From positions 558,001 through 622,000 of the forward strand of contig NZ_MTQO01000052.1 in assembly GCF_001984155.1 (NCBI RefSeq): 64,000 nt of DNA, given 5' to 3'. Positions 51,840 to 60,880 of this stretch are shown here, in pieces (the stretch's first letter is position 1; every line of letters begins with the position of its first letter). The notes beneath the pieces are model-generated. The model saw only the letters and a list, made by a program, of their open reading frames with translations, did not search any database and was not told the DNA's origin. The DNA comes from Actinosynnema sp. ALI-1.44 (GTDB lineage Bacteria; Actinomycetota; Actinomycetes; Mycobacteriales; Pseudonocardiaceae). Both the position numbers and the translations under genes were made by a program.

Positions 51840-52035
51840 GACTCAACCGTATTGCTCATGCTCTTGACTTGGGCTCATGGCGGGTTGGGGCGGCGCCGAT
51901 TTGACATGGGACGAGTGCCCTGCCTCTTGTCGCTGTGCTGTCCCAAGGCGCTGCGCCTGTCTTGGGGAGGGTGGCCTCTTCGAGCGTAAAGGAGGAGCCT
52001 CTCGCTGGAGGCCAAACCGCGAGTTGTCGCGCTGC

Positions 52036-52833
52036 CTATCCGCGACGAGCCTCTGCCACCCTGCTCATGATCTCGTTCTTGAGGGCTGGGGTTATCGCGA
52101 TCGTGTTGGCGGAGTCGGAAGTGTGCTGGCTGCCGTCGTGGTCCAGAACCAGACCACCGGCCTCACGGACCAGGAGCACCCCGGCCAAGGTGTCCCACGG
52201 CTTGTTGGACAAGTTGATCGTCGCGTCCAGCCTGCCTTGGGCCACCCACGCCAGGTCCGTCGCCGCTGTGCCGATCATTCGGATTCGTTGTGCGTTGGCG
52301 CCGAGTTCGGCGAGCAGGGCCAGGCGTACGCGGTTCTTCGGCGCCGCGCCGTCGCCGACCGCGAAGTCACCGATCGAGATGACGGCGTCGGACAGGTCTT
52401 TCACCGCCGAGCAGTGCATGGGCTCGCCGTTCGCGTATGCTCCGCCGCCTGCCCTTGCTGTGTACCAGGTGTTCATGAATGGCATGTCGATCGCCGCGAG
52501 CACTGCCTGTGTTCCGTCCACAAGGGCCAGGGACACCGCCGACAGCGGTATGCCACGGGCGAAGTTCGCCGTTCCGTCGATCGGGTCCAGGACCCACCAC
52601 AGGTCCGACTCACTCGTGCCGGAGTCCCCGTGTTCTTCGCCCACCAGGCGGATGTCGGGTGTTTCCTTGGCGAGGAAGGCGCGTACCGCTTCCTCGACCG
52701 CCAGGTCCACGTCGGTCACCATGTCCCTGTCGCCCTTGGTGGTCACGGCGGCGGGCGCTCGGTGGTGGATGATCGTGCGTGCCATCGACACGGCCTGGGT
52801 GGCGATGGGCATCAGTTCCGCGTGATCAGCCAT
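52036..52833 (-). CDS. inositol monophosphatase family phosphatase
   Basis: A 265-residue Mg-dependent phosphatase. The metal and catalytic motifs are present: DMVTDVDLAVE, VGEEHG (glutamate), WWVLDPIDGTANFARGIP (DPxDGTxNF) and the C-terminal NLSNKPWDTLAGVLLVREAGG (WD, G-A/V-G). The family includes inositol-1-phosphatases, histidinol phosphatase and CysQ; specificity cannot be fixed. ATG at 52833. The 196-base gap to the asparaginase start (51840-52035) holds no gene. Confidence 0.9.
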   Translation of the reverse strand: MADHAELMPIATQAVSMARTIIHHRAPAAVTTKGDRDMVTDVDLAVEEAVRAFLAKETPDIRLVGEEHGDSGTSESDLWWVLDPIDGTANFARGIPLSAVSLALVDGTQAVLAAIDMPFMNTWYTARAGGGAYANGEPMHCSAVKDLSDAVISIGDFAVGDGAAPKNRVRLALLAELGANAQRIRMIGTAATDLAWVAQGRLDATINLSNKPWDTLAGVLLVREAGGLVLDHDGSQHTSDSANTIAITPALKNEIMSRVAEARRG

Positions 52834-52891
52834 GAGGTCACCTTACGGGCCCGTGGGTGAGGTCGCGTGGTTCGAGCTTCAGTTCGTCAAC

Positions 52892-54193
52892 TCAGAGCAC
52901 CGCCGACGGTGTCAGGGGCGGCGGTTTCACCGGGCGCATCGCGACGTGGCCGACGTGGTTGCGCCAGGCGTGTCTTCCCGAGCGGCGCAGCACGTCGACC
53001 GCTTCGGCGACGAATCCCTCGTCGTCGAGGTGGGCGGCCAGGATCGAGCTGCAGCGGGCCCGGTCCTCGGCGGGCATGTCCGCTGGGGCGTGGCCGAGGT
53101 AGCCGTCGGAGTCGCGGGGGCACATGTTGAGCTGGGTCAGCAGTGCGTCCATCCGGCTGTCGAACCTGCGCAGGAACGGCGTGTCCGCGCGGACTGTGCC
53201 CACCGCGTGGGCGTTCGACAGGTTCTCGAGGTTGTCGTCATGCAACCCGTACCACGGGGCCAGGTCGATCGGGCGGACGTTGTCGATGCTGAAGGCGAAC
53301 TCCTTGGGGACCAGGCGGTCGTCTTCCTTGCGGTACACCGTGTAGCGGGCGCACGCCGAGTCGATCCAGTTGCTGCCGCAGAGCAACAGGCCGCCGGGGC
53401 GCAGCAACGTCGTCGCCCACGCCAGCGCCCTCTCGCGGAACGGGTGGTCGAAGTACATGAACACGTTCATGCACCTGATCACGTCCACGCCGACGTCCGC
53501 TGTGTACTCGCCGATGCCTCCGCCGACGAGTTCGAGGTTGTCCGTCTCGTAGTGGCGCATGGGATCGCGGACGAGCTTGCCGCCTTCGTCGGTGACTTCG
53601 TCACCGGTCAGCCTGGGTAGCAGGCGGTCGAGGATCTCCCGGAACCGCCGTTTGCTGTTGTCCCTGTCGGGGTCGTACGTGCCCGCCTGGTAGTAGCGCA
53701 AACGTAAGTCCTCGTCGTAGCAGGCGTACGCGCCCTCGGTGTTGTAGACGACGTATCGGCTGAACGCCGGGTCGACGCCGATGACGCGCCAGGTGGGCAG
53801 CCGCTGCGCGGTCTCCATCGTGGTGAACGGCGGGAACCCGCAGCCGACGTCGACGAAAACACCTCGTTCACCCGGCCGGTGCCACGGATTGCGGGCCACG
53901 TATTCGTCGAGCACGCGGTGCCTGCCTGCCATGGTGACCGGCGGAACCGTGCCCGACCAGGCACTCGGGACCGTTCTCGGCACGCTGAAACCGATCAGCC
54001 ACGCGGTGAACACCGAAAGGTCGGTCGGCCGCAACCCGGCGGCGAGCATCAGCCGGAAGGCCCGGTCGGCCAACGCCAGCGCGTCGTCCGGCGCGTCAGC
54101 CAGTTCACGCAGTTCGGCGAGTACCCCAGTGGAAAGACGGCCCTGGAAGTACGCCGTGTTCCACCGATCCACGATCTGGACCACACACCACAT
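52892..54193 (-). CDS. SAM-dependent methyltransferase-like protein
   Basis: A protein of about 433 residues with a class I Rossmann core: GVFVDVGCGFPPFTTMETAQRLPTWRVIGVDPAF (motif I and acidic strand 2 end), then CMNVFMYFDHPFRERALAWATTLLRPGGLLLCGSNW (motifs II-III). An N-terminal helical domain of about 100 residues precedes it. No ribosome-binding site distinguishes ATG at 54193 from GTG at 54220. It is downstream of MbtH and a small LuxR regulator in the same direction, which suggests natural-product tailoring. Confidence 0.75.
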   Translation of the reverse strand: MWCVVQIVDRWNTAYFQGRLSTGVLAELRELADAPDDALALADRAFRLMLAAGLRPTDLSVFTAWLIGFSVPRTVPSAWSGTVPPVTMAGRHRVLDEYVARNPWHRPGERGVFVDVGCGFPPFTTMETAQRLPTWRVIGVDPAFSRYVVYNTEGAYACYDEDLRLRYYQAGTYDPDRDNSKRRFREILDRLLPRLTGDEVTDEGGKLVRDPMRHYETDNLELVGGGIGEYTADVGVDVIRCMNVFMYFDHPFRERALAWATTLLRPGGLLLCGSNWIDSACARYTVYRKEDDRLVPKEFAFSIDNVRPIDLAPWYGLHDDNLENLSNAHAVGTVRADTPFLRRFDSRMDALLTQLNMCPRDSDGYLGHAPADMPAEDRARCSSILAAHLDDEGFVAEAVDVLRRSGRHAWRNHVGHVAMRPVKPPPLTPSAVL

Positions 54194-54287
54194 GTACCGA
54201 ATGAGCAGCCCTCGCGCCACAAAAAAGACATACCGGCGACCCCGCCCGGCTGGTGGGCCGGGCGGTCGTCCCCGGTTCGCGCCCCGG

Positions 54288-54512
54288 TCAGCCGCCTGCC
54301 GGGGTGTCCATCGCGCGGATCAGGCTCGCCGGACGCATGTCCGTCCAGTTCTGCTCGACGTAGTCGAGCGCGGACTGGCGGTCGGTCTCCCGTACCACCA
54401 CAGTCCAGCCGGACGGCACGTCGGCGAACGAAGGCCACAGCGAGTGCTGCCCCTCGTCGTTCACCAGCACGTGGAAGGTGCCGTCCGGGTCGTCGAACGG
54501 GTTGGTGCTCAC
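54288..54512 (-). CDS. MbtH-family NRPS chaperone
   Basis: A 74-residue MbtH-like protein, which binds and activates adenylation domains of nonribosomal peptide synthetases. The family signature is complete: [30 protein letters not shown] and [10 protein letters not shown], including the three invariant tryptophans. GTG at 54512. No NRPS gene lies in the window, so this is an orphan or a piece of a cluster elsewhere. Its neighbours are a LuxR-type HTH protein (upstream) and a methyltransferase (downstream). Confidence 0.95.
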   Translation of the reverse strand: MSTNPFDDPDGTFHVLVNDEGQHSLWPSFADVPSGWTVVVRETDRQSALDYVEQNWTDMRPASLIRAMDTPAGG

Positions 54513-54546
54513 TGCCGACCACTTCCTCCAGTCGGTGGAAACAGGG

Positions 54547-54813
54547 TCATCGAATGTATTCCGGCAGCACCGCCGGTGGCCAGGCGGTGTGGTCGAAGAT
54601 ACCCATCGAGTACACCCTGGAGACCAGTGCGGCCCGGTTGGGCACCTGGAACTTCCTGAGCATCAGGTTGACGTGGTATTCGACCCCCTGCCTGCTGAGG
54701 TACAGTTCCGACGCGAGTTGGACCGTCGAAGAGCCCACGGCGACGCCCTCGAGGACCTTCGCACTCAGCACGCTCAACGTTGTGGACGATTCCACGAATG
54801 ATTCACAGGACAT
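54547..54813 (-). CDS. stand-alone LuxR-type HTH regulator
   Basis: An 88-residue protein consisting almost entirely of a LuxR/NarL HTH domain: [66 protein letters not shown] at 54813 has GGGGGAG eight bases upstream. No receiver or other sensor domain. Small LuxR proteins of this kind accompany peptide-antibiotic clusters and share an operon with MbtH here. Probably activates this operon or a distant cluster. Confidence 0.85.
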   Translation of the reverse strand: MSCESFVESSTTLSVLSAKVLEGVAVGSSTVQLASELYLSRQGVEYHVNLMLRKFQVPNRAALVSRVYSMGIFDHTAWPPAVLPEYIR

Positions 54814-55202
54814 CGGGTTACTCCCCCGAAAAGTCATCCCCATCAATGACAAGCACGAAATGTGCCGCACTGCCTCACCTCAGCGTTTCGCACACTCCCA
54901 TCGCTTGTTCGCCACCGGATGCGACTTCTCTCCGAGAATGCCATCACGCATGACGGCCACGCAAGAGCCGTACGTCGCGACGCGGTGTGATGTCAGCCAA
55001 GCGCAGGTCAGGGCCATAGACGCGAGATTGCCCACATCGTGGGCACGGACTTGCCGTTTATGCGGTCAATCCCCGGGAAAACTCACTGTAATGGGTTTCC
55101 CCCACTCGGATGAAAATCCATACATCTCTTTGGCCACGCCATCACTGTGCGCCATCACGGCCGAATCTCGCCGAGATTCGAACACTATTCAACAGCCGAT
55201 GA
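54814..55202. promoter_or_regulatory. promoter region of the LuxR-MbtH-methyltransferase operon
   Basis: No gene supported in 389 bases of lower GC content than its neighbours. Two dyads stand out: GCCCACATCGTGGGC (55030-55044, perfect 6-3-6) and GGGAAA at 55075 inverted as TTTCCC at 55096. Both are at a distance suitable for operators of the leftward operon. Confidence 0.45.
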
Positions 55203-55691
55203 TCAGCCGACCGGACGCCCTTGTTCACACAGCACGGTCGTCCCCGATTTCAGGGCGGACAACGCCGCCTCGACCCGACCGGCCAACCGCTCGCGCAGCA
55301 GGTGCCGCGCTTCGGCGATGTCGTGGAAACCGGCGGAGAGGATCTCGCCGTCCACGAACTCGATCTCGTCCACTTCGGACTGGGTGAGCACCCCGCCGTC
55401 GAAGACGAAGACCACCGCCTCGGTCCACGGCTCCTGCGGCAGGACGTGGTCGACGACCAGCAGACGGCCCGGTTTCCTCGTCATCCCGAGCTCTTCGGCC
55501 AGTTCACGGCTCGCCGTCGCCCACGGGGACTCGTTCTCGTCCACCGAGCCGCCGGGGATCTCCCACTCGGGCTTGTAGGACGGTTCGACCAGCAGGACCC
55601 GGTCGTGGCCGTCGGTGAAGAGGACGCCCGCCGCCATCCGTTTCCGGTTCAGGCCGGCCACGAACTTCTCCACCGACCACGTTTCCGCCAC
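55203..55691 (-). CDS. Nudix hydrolase
   Basis: A 162-residue pyrophosphohydrolase. The Nudix box GGSVDENESPWATASRELAEELGM fits Gx5Ex7REUxEExGU. The protein is preceded eleven bases upstream by the DedA gene, read in the same direction, so they form an operon. Substrate unknown; families of this size act on nucleotide or coenzyme derivatives, or on isoprenoid diphosphates. Start GTG at 55691. Confidence 0.88.
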   Translation of the reverse strand: MAETWSVEKFVAGLNRKRMAAGVLFTDGHDRVLLVEPSYKPEWEIPGGSVDENESPWATASRELAEELGMTRKPGRLLVVDHVLPQEPWTEAVVFVFDGGVLTQSEVDEIEFVDGEILSAGFHDIAEARHLLRERLAGRVEAALSALKSGTTVLCEQGRPVG

Positions 55692-55702
55692 GGGGACGGA
55701 GT

Positions 55703-56476
55703 TTATCGTCCGCGCCGGGAGCGGTCGTCATGGAGCCTCGGGATCACGCGGGTCACCTCGGCGTCGCCACCGGCACCGTGCTCGCCGCCGGGGACCGGCA
55801 GGACCTGGGTGGCCTCGGGGTCACCCGCCTTCGCCTTGCGCTTGGTGCGCAGCCGCAGCACGACGAACAGCACGACCGCCAGCGCGACGGCGACGATCAC
55901 GACCTTCTGGAAGACGCCCGCGTACTCGTCGACCAGGTACCAGTTCTCCCCCAACTGGTAGCCCGCGACGACGAAGATGGTGTTCCACAGCAGACTGCCC
56001 GCCGTGGTCAGCACCAGGAACTTGGGGAAGTTCATCTTCTCGACGCCCGCCGGCAGCGAGATGAAGCTGCGGAACAGCGGGACCATCCGGCCGAAGAACA
56101 CGGCCTTGGTGCCGTGCTTGGCGAACCACTTCTCGGTCTTGTCGAAGTCGGTCACCTTCACCAGCGGGATCTTGCCGACCAGCGCGCGTGTGCGCTCACG
56201 GCCGAGTAACGCGCCGGCCAGGTAGACGACGATCGCGCCGACGACCGACCCGAGCGTCGTCCAGAACAACGCACCCGCCAGCGTGAACACACCCTTGCTC
56301 GCCGAGAACCCGGCCAGCGGCAGGACCAGTTCGCTGGGGATCGGCGGGAAGAGGTTGTCCAGCCCGACCACCATCGCCGCGCCGAACCCGCCGAGGCTGT
56401 CCATCAGGTCGACCGCCCAGCCGGCCATGCCGCCGACCGGCTCGTTCGCGTTCCCGGCCATCAGGTATCCGAACAT
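55703..56476 (-). CDS. DedA-family membrane protein
   Basis: A 257-residue polytopic membrane protein. DedA hallmarks are NLFPPIPSELVLPLAGF (with the conserved ExxPxPGE/PSE-type motif), GALLGRERTRALVGKIPLVKVTDFDKTEKWFAKHGTKAVFFGRMVPLFRSFISLPAGVEKMNFPKF. DedA proteins are undecaprenyl-phosphate or phospholipid flippases. ATG at 56476 with GGAAGAG upstream. A charged tail of about 40 residues follows the last helix. Operon with the Nudix gene. Confidence 0.92.
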   Translation of the reverse strand: MFGYLMAGNANEPVGGMAGWAVDLMDSLGGFGAAMVVGLDNLFPPIPSELVLPLAGFSASKGVFTLAGALFWTTLGSVVGAIVVYLAGALLGRERTRALVGKIPLVKVTDFDKTEKWFAKHGTKAVFFGRMVPLFRSFISLPAGVEKMNFPKFLVLTTAGSLLWNTIFVVAGYQLGENWYLVDEYAGVFQKVVIVAVALAVVLFVVLRLRTKRKAKAGDPEATQVLPVPGGEHGAGGDAEVTRVIPRLHDDRSRRGR

Positions 56477-56763
56477 CAACGCTCTCTTCCGCGAATTTCT
56501 TTGTGACACAACAAGCCTAGGAACGCACTCCCGGCCGCGGAAGGATGCTGGCCCCCCACTTGCGCCGTGTCCGTCCGCACCACACCCACTGTGGAAAACC
56601 ACAGGGCGGCCCGTCGGCGTCGGCGAGCCCGGCAAGATCCCGACCAGGATAGCTCGATATCGGACAGCCCGGTCATTGCGGACCTTGGGGACAAATGCCC
56701 GACGTGTTCGCAGTCACATCATCGAGTCGTCCTGCGTGCCCGCCACCCGGTGGCGGTGAACGC

Positions 56764-57396
56764 TCACAAGTCGTGGTCCAGCCCGTAGCGGACGGCTTCC
56801 GCCCGGTGGCGCACCCCGATCTTGGCGAAGACGTTGTTGATGTGGGTCTTCACGGTCGCCTCGCTGATGAACAGCTCGGCGGCGATTTCCGGGTTGGTGA
56901 GGCCGCGCGTGATCAGCCCGAGCACCTCGACCTCCCGCGCGGTGAGGCCGTCGGGCGCCGCCTGCTTGTCACGCGGCCGTCCGTCGAGCGCGGCGACCAG
57001 CCGTTCGGAGACCTTGGCGTCGAACGTGGACTGCCCGGCCGCGGTCGACCGCAGTGCCATGGCGATCTGCGCCCGCCCGGCGTCCTTGGTCAGGTAGCCC
57101 CGGGCGCCTGCCCTGAGCGCGTTCGCAATGGACGAGTCATCGGCGTACGTGGTCAGCACGAGCACGGCCGTGCCCGGGTGGTCGCGCGTGATCATCCGGG
57201 TGGCGGCCACCCCGTCGAGTTCCGGCATGCGGAGGTCCATGAGGACGACGTCGGCAGGCGTCGTCCGCAGGACGTCCAGGGCCTGACGGCCGTCGGCGGC
57301 CGAGCCGACCACGCTCACGTCGTCGAGCAGATCCAGCAGCGCCACCAGTCCCTCGCGAACCACCTGCTGGTCGTCCACGACAATGACCTTGATCAC
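56764..57396 (-). CDS. NarL-family response regulator
   Basis: A 210-residue regulator. Receiver domain with phosphoacceptor D54 in DVVLMDLRMPELDG and LTKDAGR near the end of the domain; LuxR HTH LTAREVEVLGLITRGLTNPEIAAELFISEATVKTHINNVFAKIGVRHRAEAV. GTG at 57396 overlaps the kinase stop (GTGA), so the pair is translationally coupled. The regulon is unknown. Confidence 0.93.
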   Translation of the reverse strand: MIKVIVVDDQQVVREGLVALLDLLDDVSVVGSAADGRQALDVLRTTPADVVLMDLRMPELDGVAATRMITRDHPGTAVLVLTTYADDSSIANALRAGARGYLTKDAGRAQIAMALRSTAAGQSTFDAKVSERLVAALDGRPRDKQAAPDGLTAREVEVLGLITRGLTNPEIAAELFISEATVKTHINNVFAKIGVRHRAEAVRYGLDHDL

Positions 57397-58529
57397 CCGG
57401 GCACCTCCGCGACCACTTGCCACCTGCCGTCCCGCTGCCCGGAAGTCAGGCTGCCACCGGCGAGCGCGAGGCGTTCCCGCATCCCGGCGAGCCCGAACCC
57501 GCCACCCGGACAGGCCGACGAGTCCGATTCGGACGGGTTCGTCACGGTCAGCCGAACGACTCCCGTGCCATAGACCAATCTCAGGGTGAGCGGCTGCCCA
57601 GGCGCGTGTTTGCCCGCGTTGGTCAGCGCCTCCCTGGAAACACCGGCGAGCGAGACGACCACAGCCGACGGCAGCGGCCGTGGCGCACCCGAGGTGTCCA
57701 AGTCCACCGTCACCTGGTGGTCGCGCCTGTGCGTCGCCGCCAGTTCGGCGAGCGCGTCGGGCAACGGCAGCACATCACGCCGCAGCGCCGCGACAGCCTC
57801 TCTCGCCTCAACGAGCCCGGCGTTGGCCAACCGCCTCGACCGCCGCACAGCGTTGCGGATACCCTCCATATCGGACTTCTCGGCGAGCGCCTCCGCGAGT
57901 TCCAACTGGACACTAAGAGCCCCAAGGGAGTGCGCCAGCACGTCATGCAACTCCCGCGCGATCCGGGTGCGCTCGTCCAACGCGGCGGCACGAGCGTGTT
58001 CCGCCTGCGCGAGCCTGGTCTGTTCCAGCAACCGTCCGGCTTGGATCGCCTGGATCTCGTACTGGCGGCGGTTGAGCCCCAGCAAACCGAGCAGCAGCAT
58101 GAACCCCGCGTTGCCTGCCGCGTCGAGCAGGCTGCCCCCGGCGAGCGCGGTGGAGGCGACAGCCAAGGCCATGTCGACGAGCGCGACGGTGATGATCGCG
58201 GCGACACTGAGCCCGGTGAGCGTGGCGAACCGGCCGATCGCGATGAGGCTGAGCAGAACGGCCGAACTGTCCTGCGCCCAGCCGAGCGCGGCAGCAGGCA
58301 GAACACTGGAGACGGTCAACAGGACGGCCGCCGTGACCGGACGCCGGTGCGCTGTGGCGACAAAACCCGCCCAGCACACCGCGGAGAGACCGTAGACCAC
58401 CCAGATCCACGGCTGGTTCTCCCGCGCGGTGAGCAGCGTCGCGGCCACGAAAAGGGTGCCGAACAGCTGAACGACGAGCCAGCTGGGCGCGATGGTGTCC
58501 GGCAACAGCGGCCGTGTCCGACTCGGCAT
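57393..58529 (-). CDS. membrane sensor histidine kinase (HisKA_3)
   Basis: A 378-residue kinase with about six N-terminal helices (residues 15-155) and little extracellular sequence, so it probably senses within the membrane. The HisKA_3 motif is DERTRIARELHDVLAHSLGALSVQLE with H195; the HATPase domain has REALTNAGKHAPGQP and GFGLAGMRERL. It is the cognate kinase of the overlapping regulator gene. ATG at 58529. Confidence 0.92.
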   Translation of the reverse strand: MPSRTRPLLPDTIAPSWLVVQLFGTLFVAATLLTARENQPWIWVVYGLSAVCWAGFVATAHRRPVTAAVLLTVSSVLPAAALGWAQDSSAVLLSLIAIGRFATLTGLSVAAIITVALVDMALAVASTALAGGSLLDAAGNAGFMLLLGLLGLNRRQYEIQAIQAGRLLEQTRLAQAEHARAAALDERTRIARELHDVLAHSLGALSVQLELAEALAEKSDMEGIRNAVRRSRRLANAGLVEAREAVAALRRDVLPLPDALAELAATHRRDHQVTVDLDTSGAPRPLPSAVVVSLAGVSREALTNAGKHAPGQPLTLRLVYGTGVVRLTVTNPSESDSSACPGGGFGLAGMRERLALAGGSLTSGQRDGRWQVVAEVPG

Positions 58530-58597
58530 CGTCCCCTCCCCGTGCGACCACCTTCCGCGAGGATCGCCCCAGTTTTGATCGCCTCAGTTTGATCGTC

Positions 58598-58780
58598 TCA
58601 GTGATGATCGCTGATGGTGGTGACGAGCTCAACGAGGATCAACCGGTAGGCGATGAACCCTCCGAGCACGACCAGCGCCAGCACCACGAGCGCGACCAGC
58701 GCCTTCGTGTTCACCTTGCCTCCCCGTACGGCGTCCTGCGCCTTGTCCGCGGCCAGCTTGAGCAGCTTGTCCTTGTCCAT
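58598..58780 (-). CDS. small single-helix membrane protein
   Basis: A 60-residue protein: a charged amphipathic start (MDKDKLLKLAADKAQDAVRGG), then one hydrophobic helix (ALVALVVLALVVLGGFIAYRLILV) and a short polar tail. ATG at 58780. It is read toward and upstream of the kinase gene, 68 bases away, and may be an accessory of that system. No family recognised. Confidence 0.6.
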   Translation of the reverse strand: MDKDKLLKLAADKAQDAVRGGKVNTKALVALVVLALVVLGGFIAYRLILVELVTTISDHH

Positions 58781-58894
58781 GGCACAGACCGTACGAACGA
58801 GCCCGGGTGGATTCGGACCATCGCTGGGTGGAGACCTGGGTGGAGTGTGCACCCGCGCCCCTCGGCGGCTGCCCGGGGAACGCGGGTCCGGTGG

Positions 58895-59155
58895 TTACGC
58901 GTCCTTGCCGAACAAGGCCCGCAGTGCGGCGCGGTTGGGGATGCGCAGCTTGCGGTAGATGCGGGTGAGGTGTTGCTCCACCGTGCTGACGGTGATGTGG
59001 AGTTTCACGCTTATCTCGCGGTTGCGGTGGCCCGCCGCGGCCAGGTCCGCGACTCTGCGTTCCGCGACGCTCAACGCGCCGGGCCGTGGCCGATCGCCGC
59101 CCCACGGCTCGTGCTCGACCAGTTCCATGCTGACCCCCAGGTCTGCTGCTGTCAC
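58895..59155 (-). CDS. stand-alone LuxR-type HTH regulator
   Basis: An 86-residue LuxR HTH protein without sensor domain: LSVAERRVADLAAAGHRNREISVKLHITVSTVEQHLTRIYRKLRIPNRAALRALF. GTG at 59155 has AAGGA about six bases upstream; ATG at 59128 is an alternative. It resembles the HTH-only LuxR at 54.6 kb in architecture and in the conserved IPNRAAL/VPNRAAL segment. Confidence 0.82.
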   Translation of the reverse strand: MTAADLGVSMELVEHEPWGGDRPRPGALSVAERRVADLAAAGHRNREISVKLHITVSTVEQHLTRIYRKLRIPNRAALRALFGKDA

Positions 59156-59327
59156 AACGATCCTTTGGCAATAGCGAACCAGCTCGCGATCGTCAACGGC
59201 TTTAGGGCCAATCGGGTGGGTCTGAAACTGATACCGACAGCGCGGCTTTCGCCGACGAGGCCGTACCCGGTGTGCTGGGTCAGTTCATCCGGCCGGCCCC
59301 CTGACCGGCCCACGAAATCGCGCGGCA

Positions 59328-59355
59328 ACTGGACCACAGGGAACCGTGGTCCAGT
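59328..59355. promoter_or_regulatory. 28-base dyad operator before the epimerase gene
   Basis: ACTGGACCAC and GTGGTCCAGT are exact complements with an eight-base spacer, a 10-8-10 dyad typical of TetR-type sites. A -10-like TACGGT lies at 59358-59363, six bases before the ATG at 59370, suggesting leaderless transcription under direct repression. Confidence 0.6.
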
Positions 59356-59369
59356 CGTACGGTGGAGGT

Positions 59370-60215
59370 ATGCGGATCTTCCTCGCGGGCGCCTCCGGTG
59401 TGATCGGTCGGCGAGTGACCACACTGCTGGTGGCACAGGGGCATCAGGTCGTCGGCGCGACCCGGCGCACTTCGGACGTGCTGGCACGACTGGGCGCCGA
59501 GGTGAGCGTCGTGGACGTGTACGACCGTGACGCGTTGGCCGGTGCGGTCCTGGCCGCGCGGCCGGATGTCGTGATGCACCAGCTGACCGACCTCAGCGGC
59601 GGCAACAGGGCCGCGAACGCCCGCGTCCGCGAGGAAGGCACCCGCAACCTGGTCGACGCGGCGCTGGCCGCTGGCGTACGACGAGTCATCGCCCAGAGCA
59701 TCGCCTGGACCTACGAACCCGGAACGGCACCAGCGGCCGAGGACGTCCCGCTCGACCTGACGTCCGGCGCGGACCGCCTGGCGACAGTCGAAGCCGTGCA
59801 CACGCTGGAGGAAACCGTCGCACAGGCCCCGGAATGGGTGGTGTTGCGCTACGGCTTGTTCTACGGCCCGGAAACCTGGTACGCGCCCGGTGCGCTGATG
59901 GCCAACCTCGCCGCCAAGGGCGAACTGCCCGCGAGCGCGGACGTGACCAGCTTCGTCCACGTGGACGACGCGGCTGAGGCAGCGGTGTCGGCGTTGGAAT
60001 GGCCGACCGGCGCGGTGAACGTCTGCGACGACGACCCCGCGTCTGGCTATGACTGGACGCCCGCGTTCTGCCGGGCAGTCGGCGCGCCGGAACCGGCCCG
60101 ATCTGACGCCCCACGCGCGGGCTGGGCCCGTGGCGCCGACAACCGCTACGCGAGGCAGGAATTGGGCTGGACGCCCCAGCGGAAGTCCTGGCGGGACGGA
60201 TTCGCCGCTTTCTAG
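59370..60215 (+). CDS. NAD(P)-dependent epimerase/reductase (extended SDR)
   Basis: A 281-residue extended short-chain dehydrogenase. Rossmann motif FLAGASGVIGRRV, and the catalytic region VRRVIAQSIAWTYEPG, in which the usual YxxxK is not obvious (Tyr present, lysine missing), so it may be an atypical member. ATG at 59370 fits both the Rossmann start and the leaderless promoter; the earlier GTG at 59346 lies inside the operator dyad. Convergent with the TetR gene by a four-base stop overlap. Confidence 0.82.
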   Translation: MRIFLAGASGVIGRRVTTLLVAQGHQVVGATRRTSDVLARLGAEVSVVDVYDRDALAGAVLAARPDVVMHQLTDLSGGNRAANARVREEGTRNLVDAALAAGVRRVIAQSIAWTYEPGTAPAAEDVPLDLTSGADRLATVEAVHTLEETVAQAPEWVVLRYGLFYGPETWYAPGALMANLAAKGELPASADVTSFVHVDDAAEAAVSALEWPTGAVNVCDDDPASGYDWTPAFCRAVGAPEPARSDAPRAGWARGADNRYARQELGWTPQRKSWRDGFAAF

Positions 60216-60811
60216 GGCGAGACCACGGGAACGCCGATCAGGACGCGCAGGGTGTTCACCAGCGCACCGATCGGCAGTTTGGGTTCGACCGAGCGGAAGA
60301 CCCCGAGCCCGACACCGAGGCTGAGCATGGCGACACCGATCTGGTCGGCAGGCATCATCAGCTTGATGCCGTCGGTGTCCTCGAAGCTCCGCACACCCTG
60401 TGCGATCAGCTCGGTGAGCGCGACGATCCGGGTGGCGAGTTCCTCCCTGAGCTTCTCGTCGCCGCTCGACTGCACGCCGAACTCGAGCTCGAGCCGCGTC
60501 CACCCCGGATCGCCGACGACCCGCTCGGCCCATGCCTCGAACAGGTGCACGCGCTCGTCCAGCGTGTCGGCACGCAGGATGGCCAGGATGTCCTCGACGC
60601 GGGCGGCCCTGATCTCGTCGAGCACCGCCATGCAGAGCTCGTCCTTGTTGCGGAAGTTCGAGTAGACCGCGCCCCTGGTGTACCCGGCCGCGTCGGCCAC
60701 CTTCTCCAGTGACGTCGCCGCGTACCCGTCGCGCAGGAAGAGCTCGCTCGCGACCTCGAGCAGTCGTGTCCTCGTCCTGGCCTGGCTCTCGGCGCGCGTC
60801 AGTCTGGGCAC
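60212..60811 (-). CDS. TetR-family repressor
   Basis: A 199-residue regulator. HTH in residues about 12-58: ARTRTRLLEVASELFLRDGYAATSLEKVADAAGYTRGAVYSNFRNKDEL. The C-terminal helical ligand domain is of a common acyl/lipid-type size. GTG at 60811. It is divergent from the patatin-SDR-monooxygenase operon and a 19-base palindrome lies between them, so it very probably represses that operon and itself. It may also act on the dyad before the epimerase gene at its other end. Confidence 0.92.
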   Translation of the reverse strand: MPRLTRAESQARTRTRLLEVASELFLRDGYAATSLEKVADAAGYTRGAVYSNFRNKDELCMAVLDEIRAARVEDILAILRADTLDERVHLFEAWAERVVGDPGWTRLELEFGVQSSGDEKLREELATRIVALTELIAQGVRSFEDTDGIKLMMPADQIGVAMLSLGVGLGVFRSVEPKLPIGALVNTLRVLIGVPVVSP

Positions 60812-60848
60812 GTTGACACCCTACCGGACTACGCATACTCTGCGAATC

Positions 60849-60867
60849 CAGATACAGACTGTATCTG
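60849..60867. promoter_or_regulatory. TetR operator palindrome
   Basis: CAGATACAG-A-CTGTATCTG is a perfect 19-base palindrome midway between the TetR start (60811) and the patatin start (60881), 13 bases before the latter. Confidence 0.75.
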
Positions 60868-60880
60868 AACTGGAGGCGCA

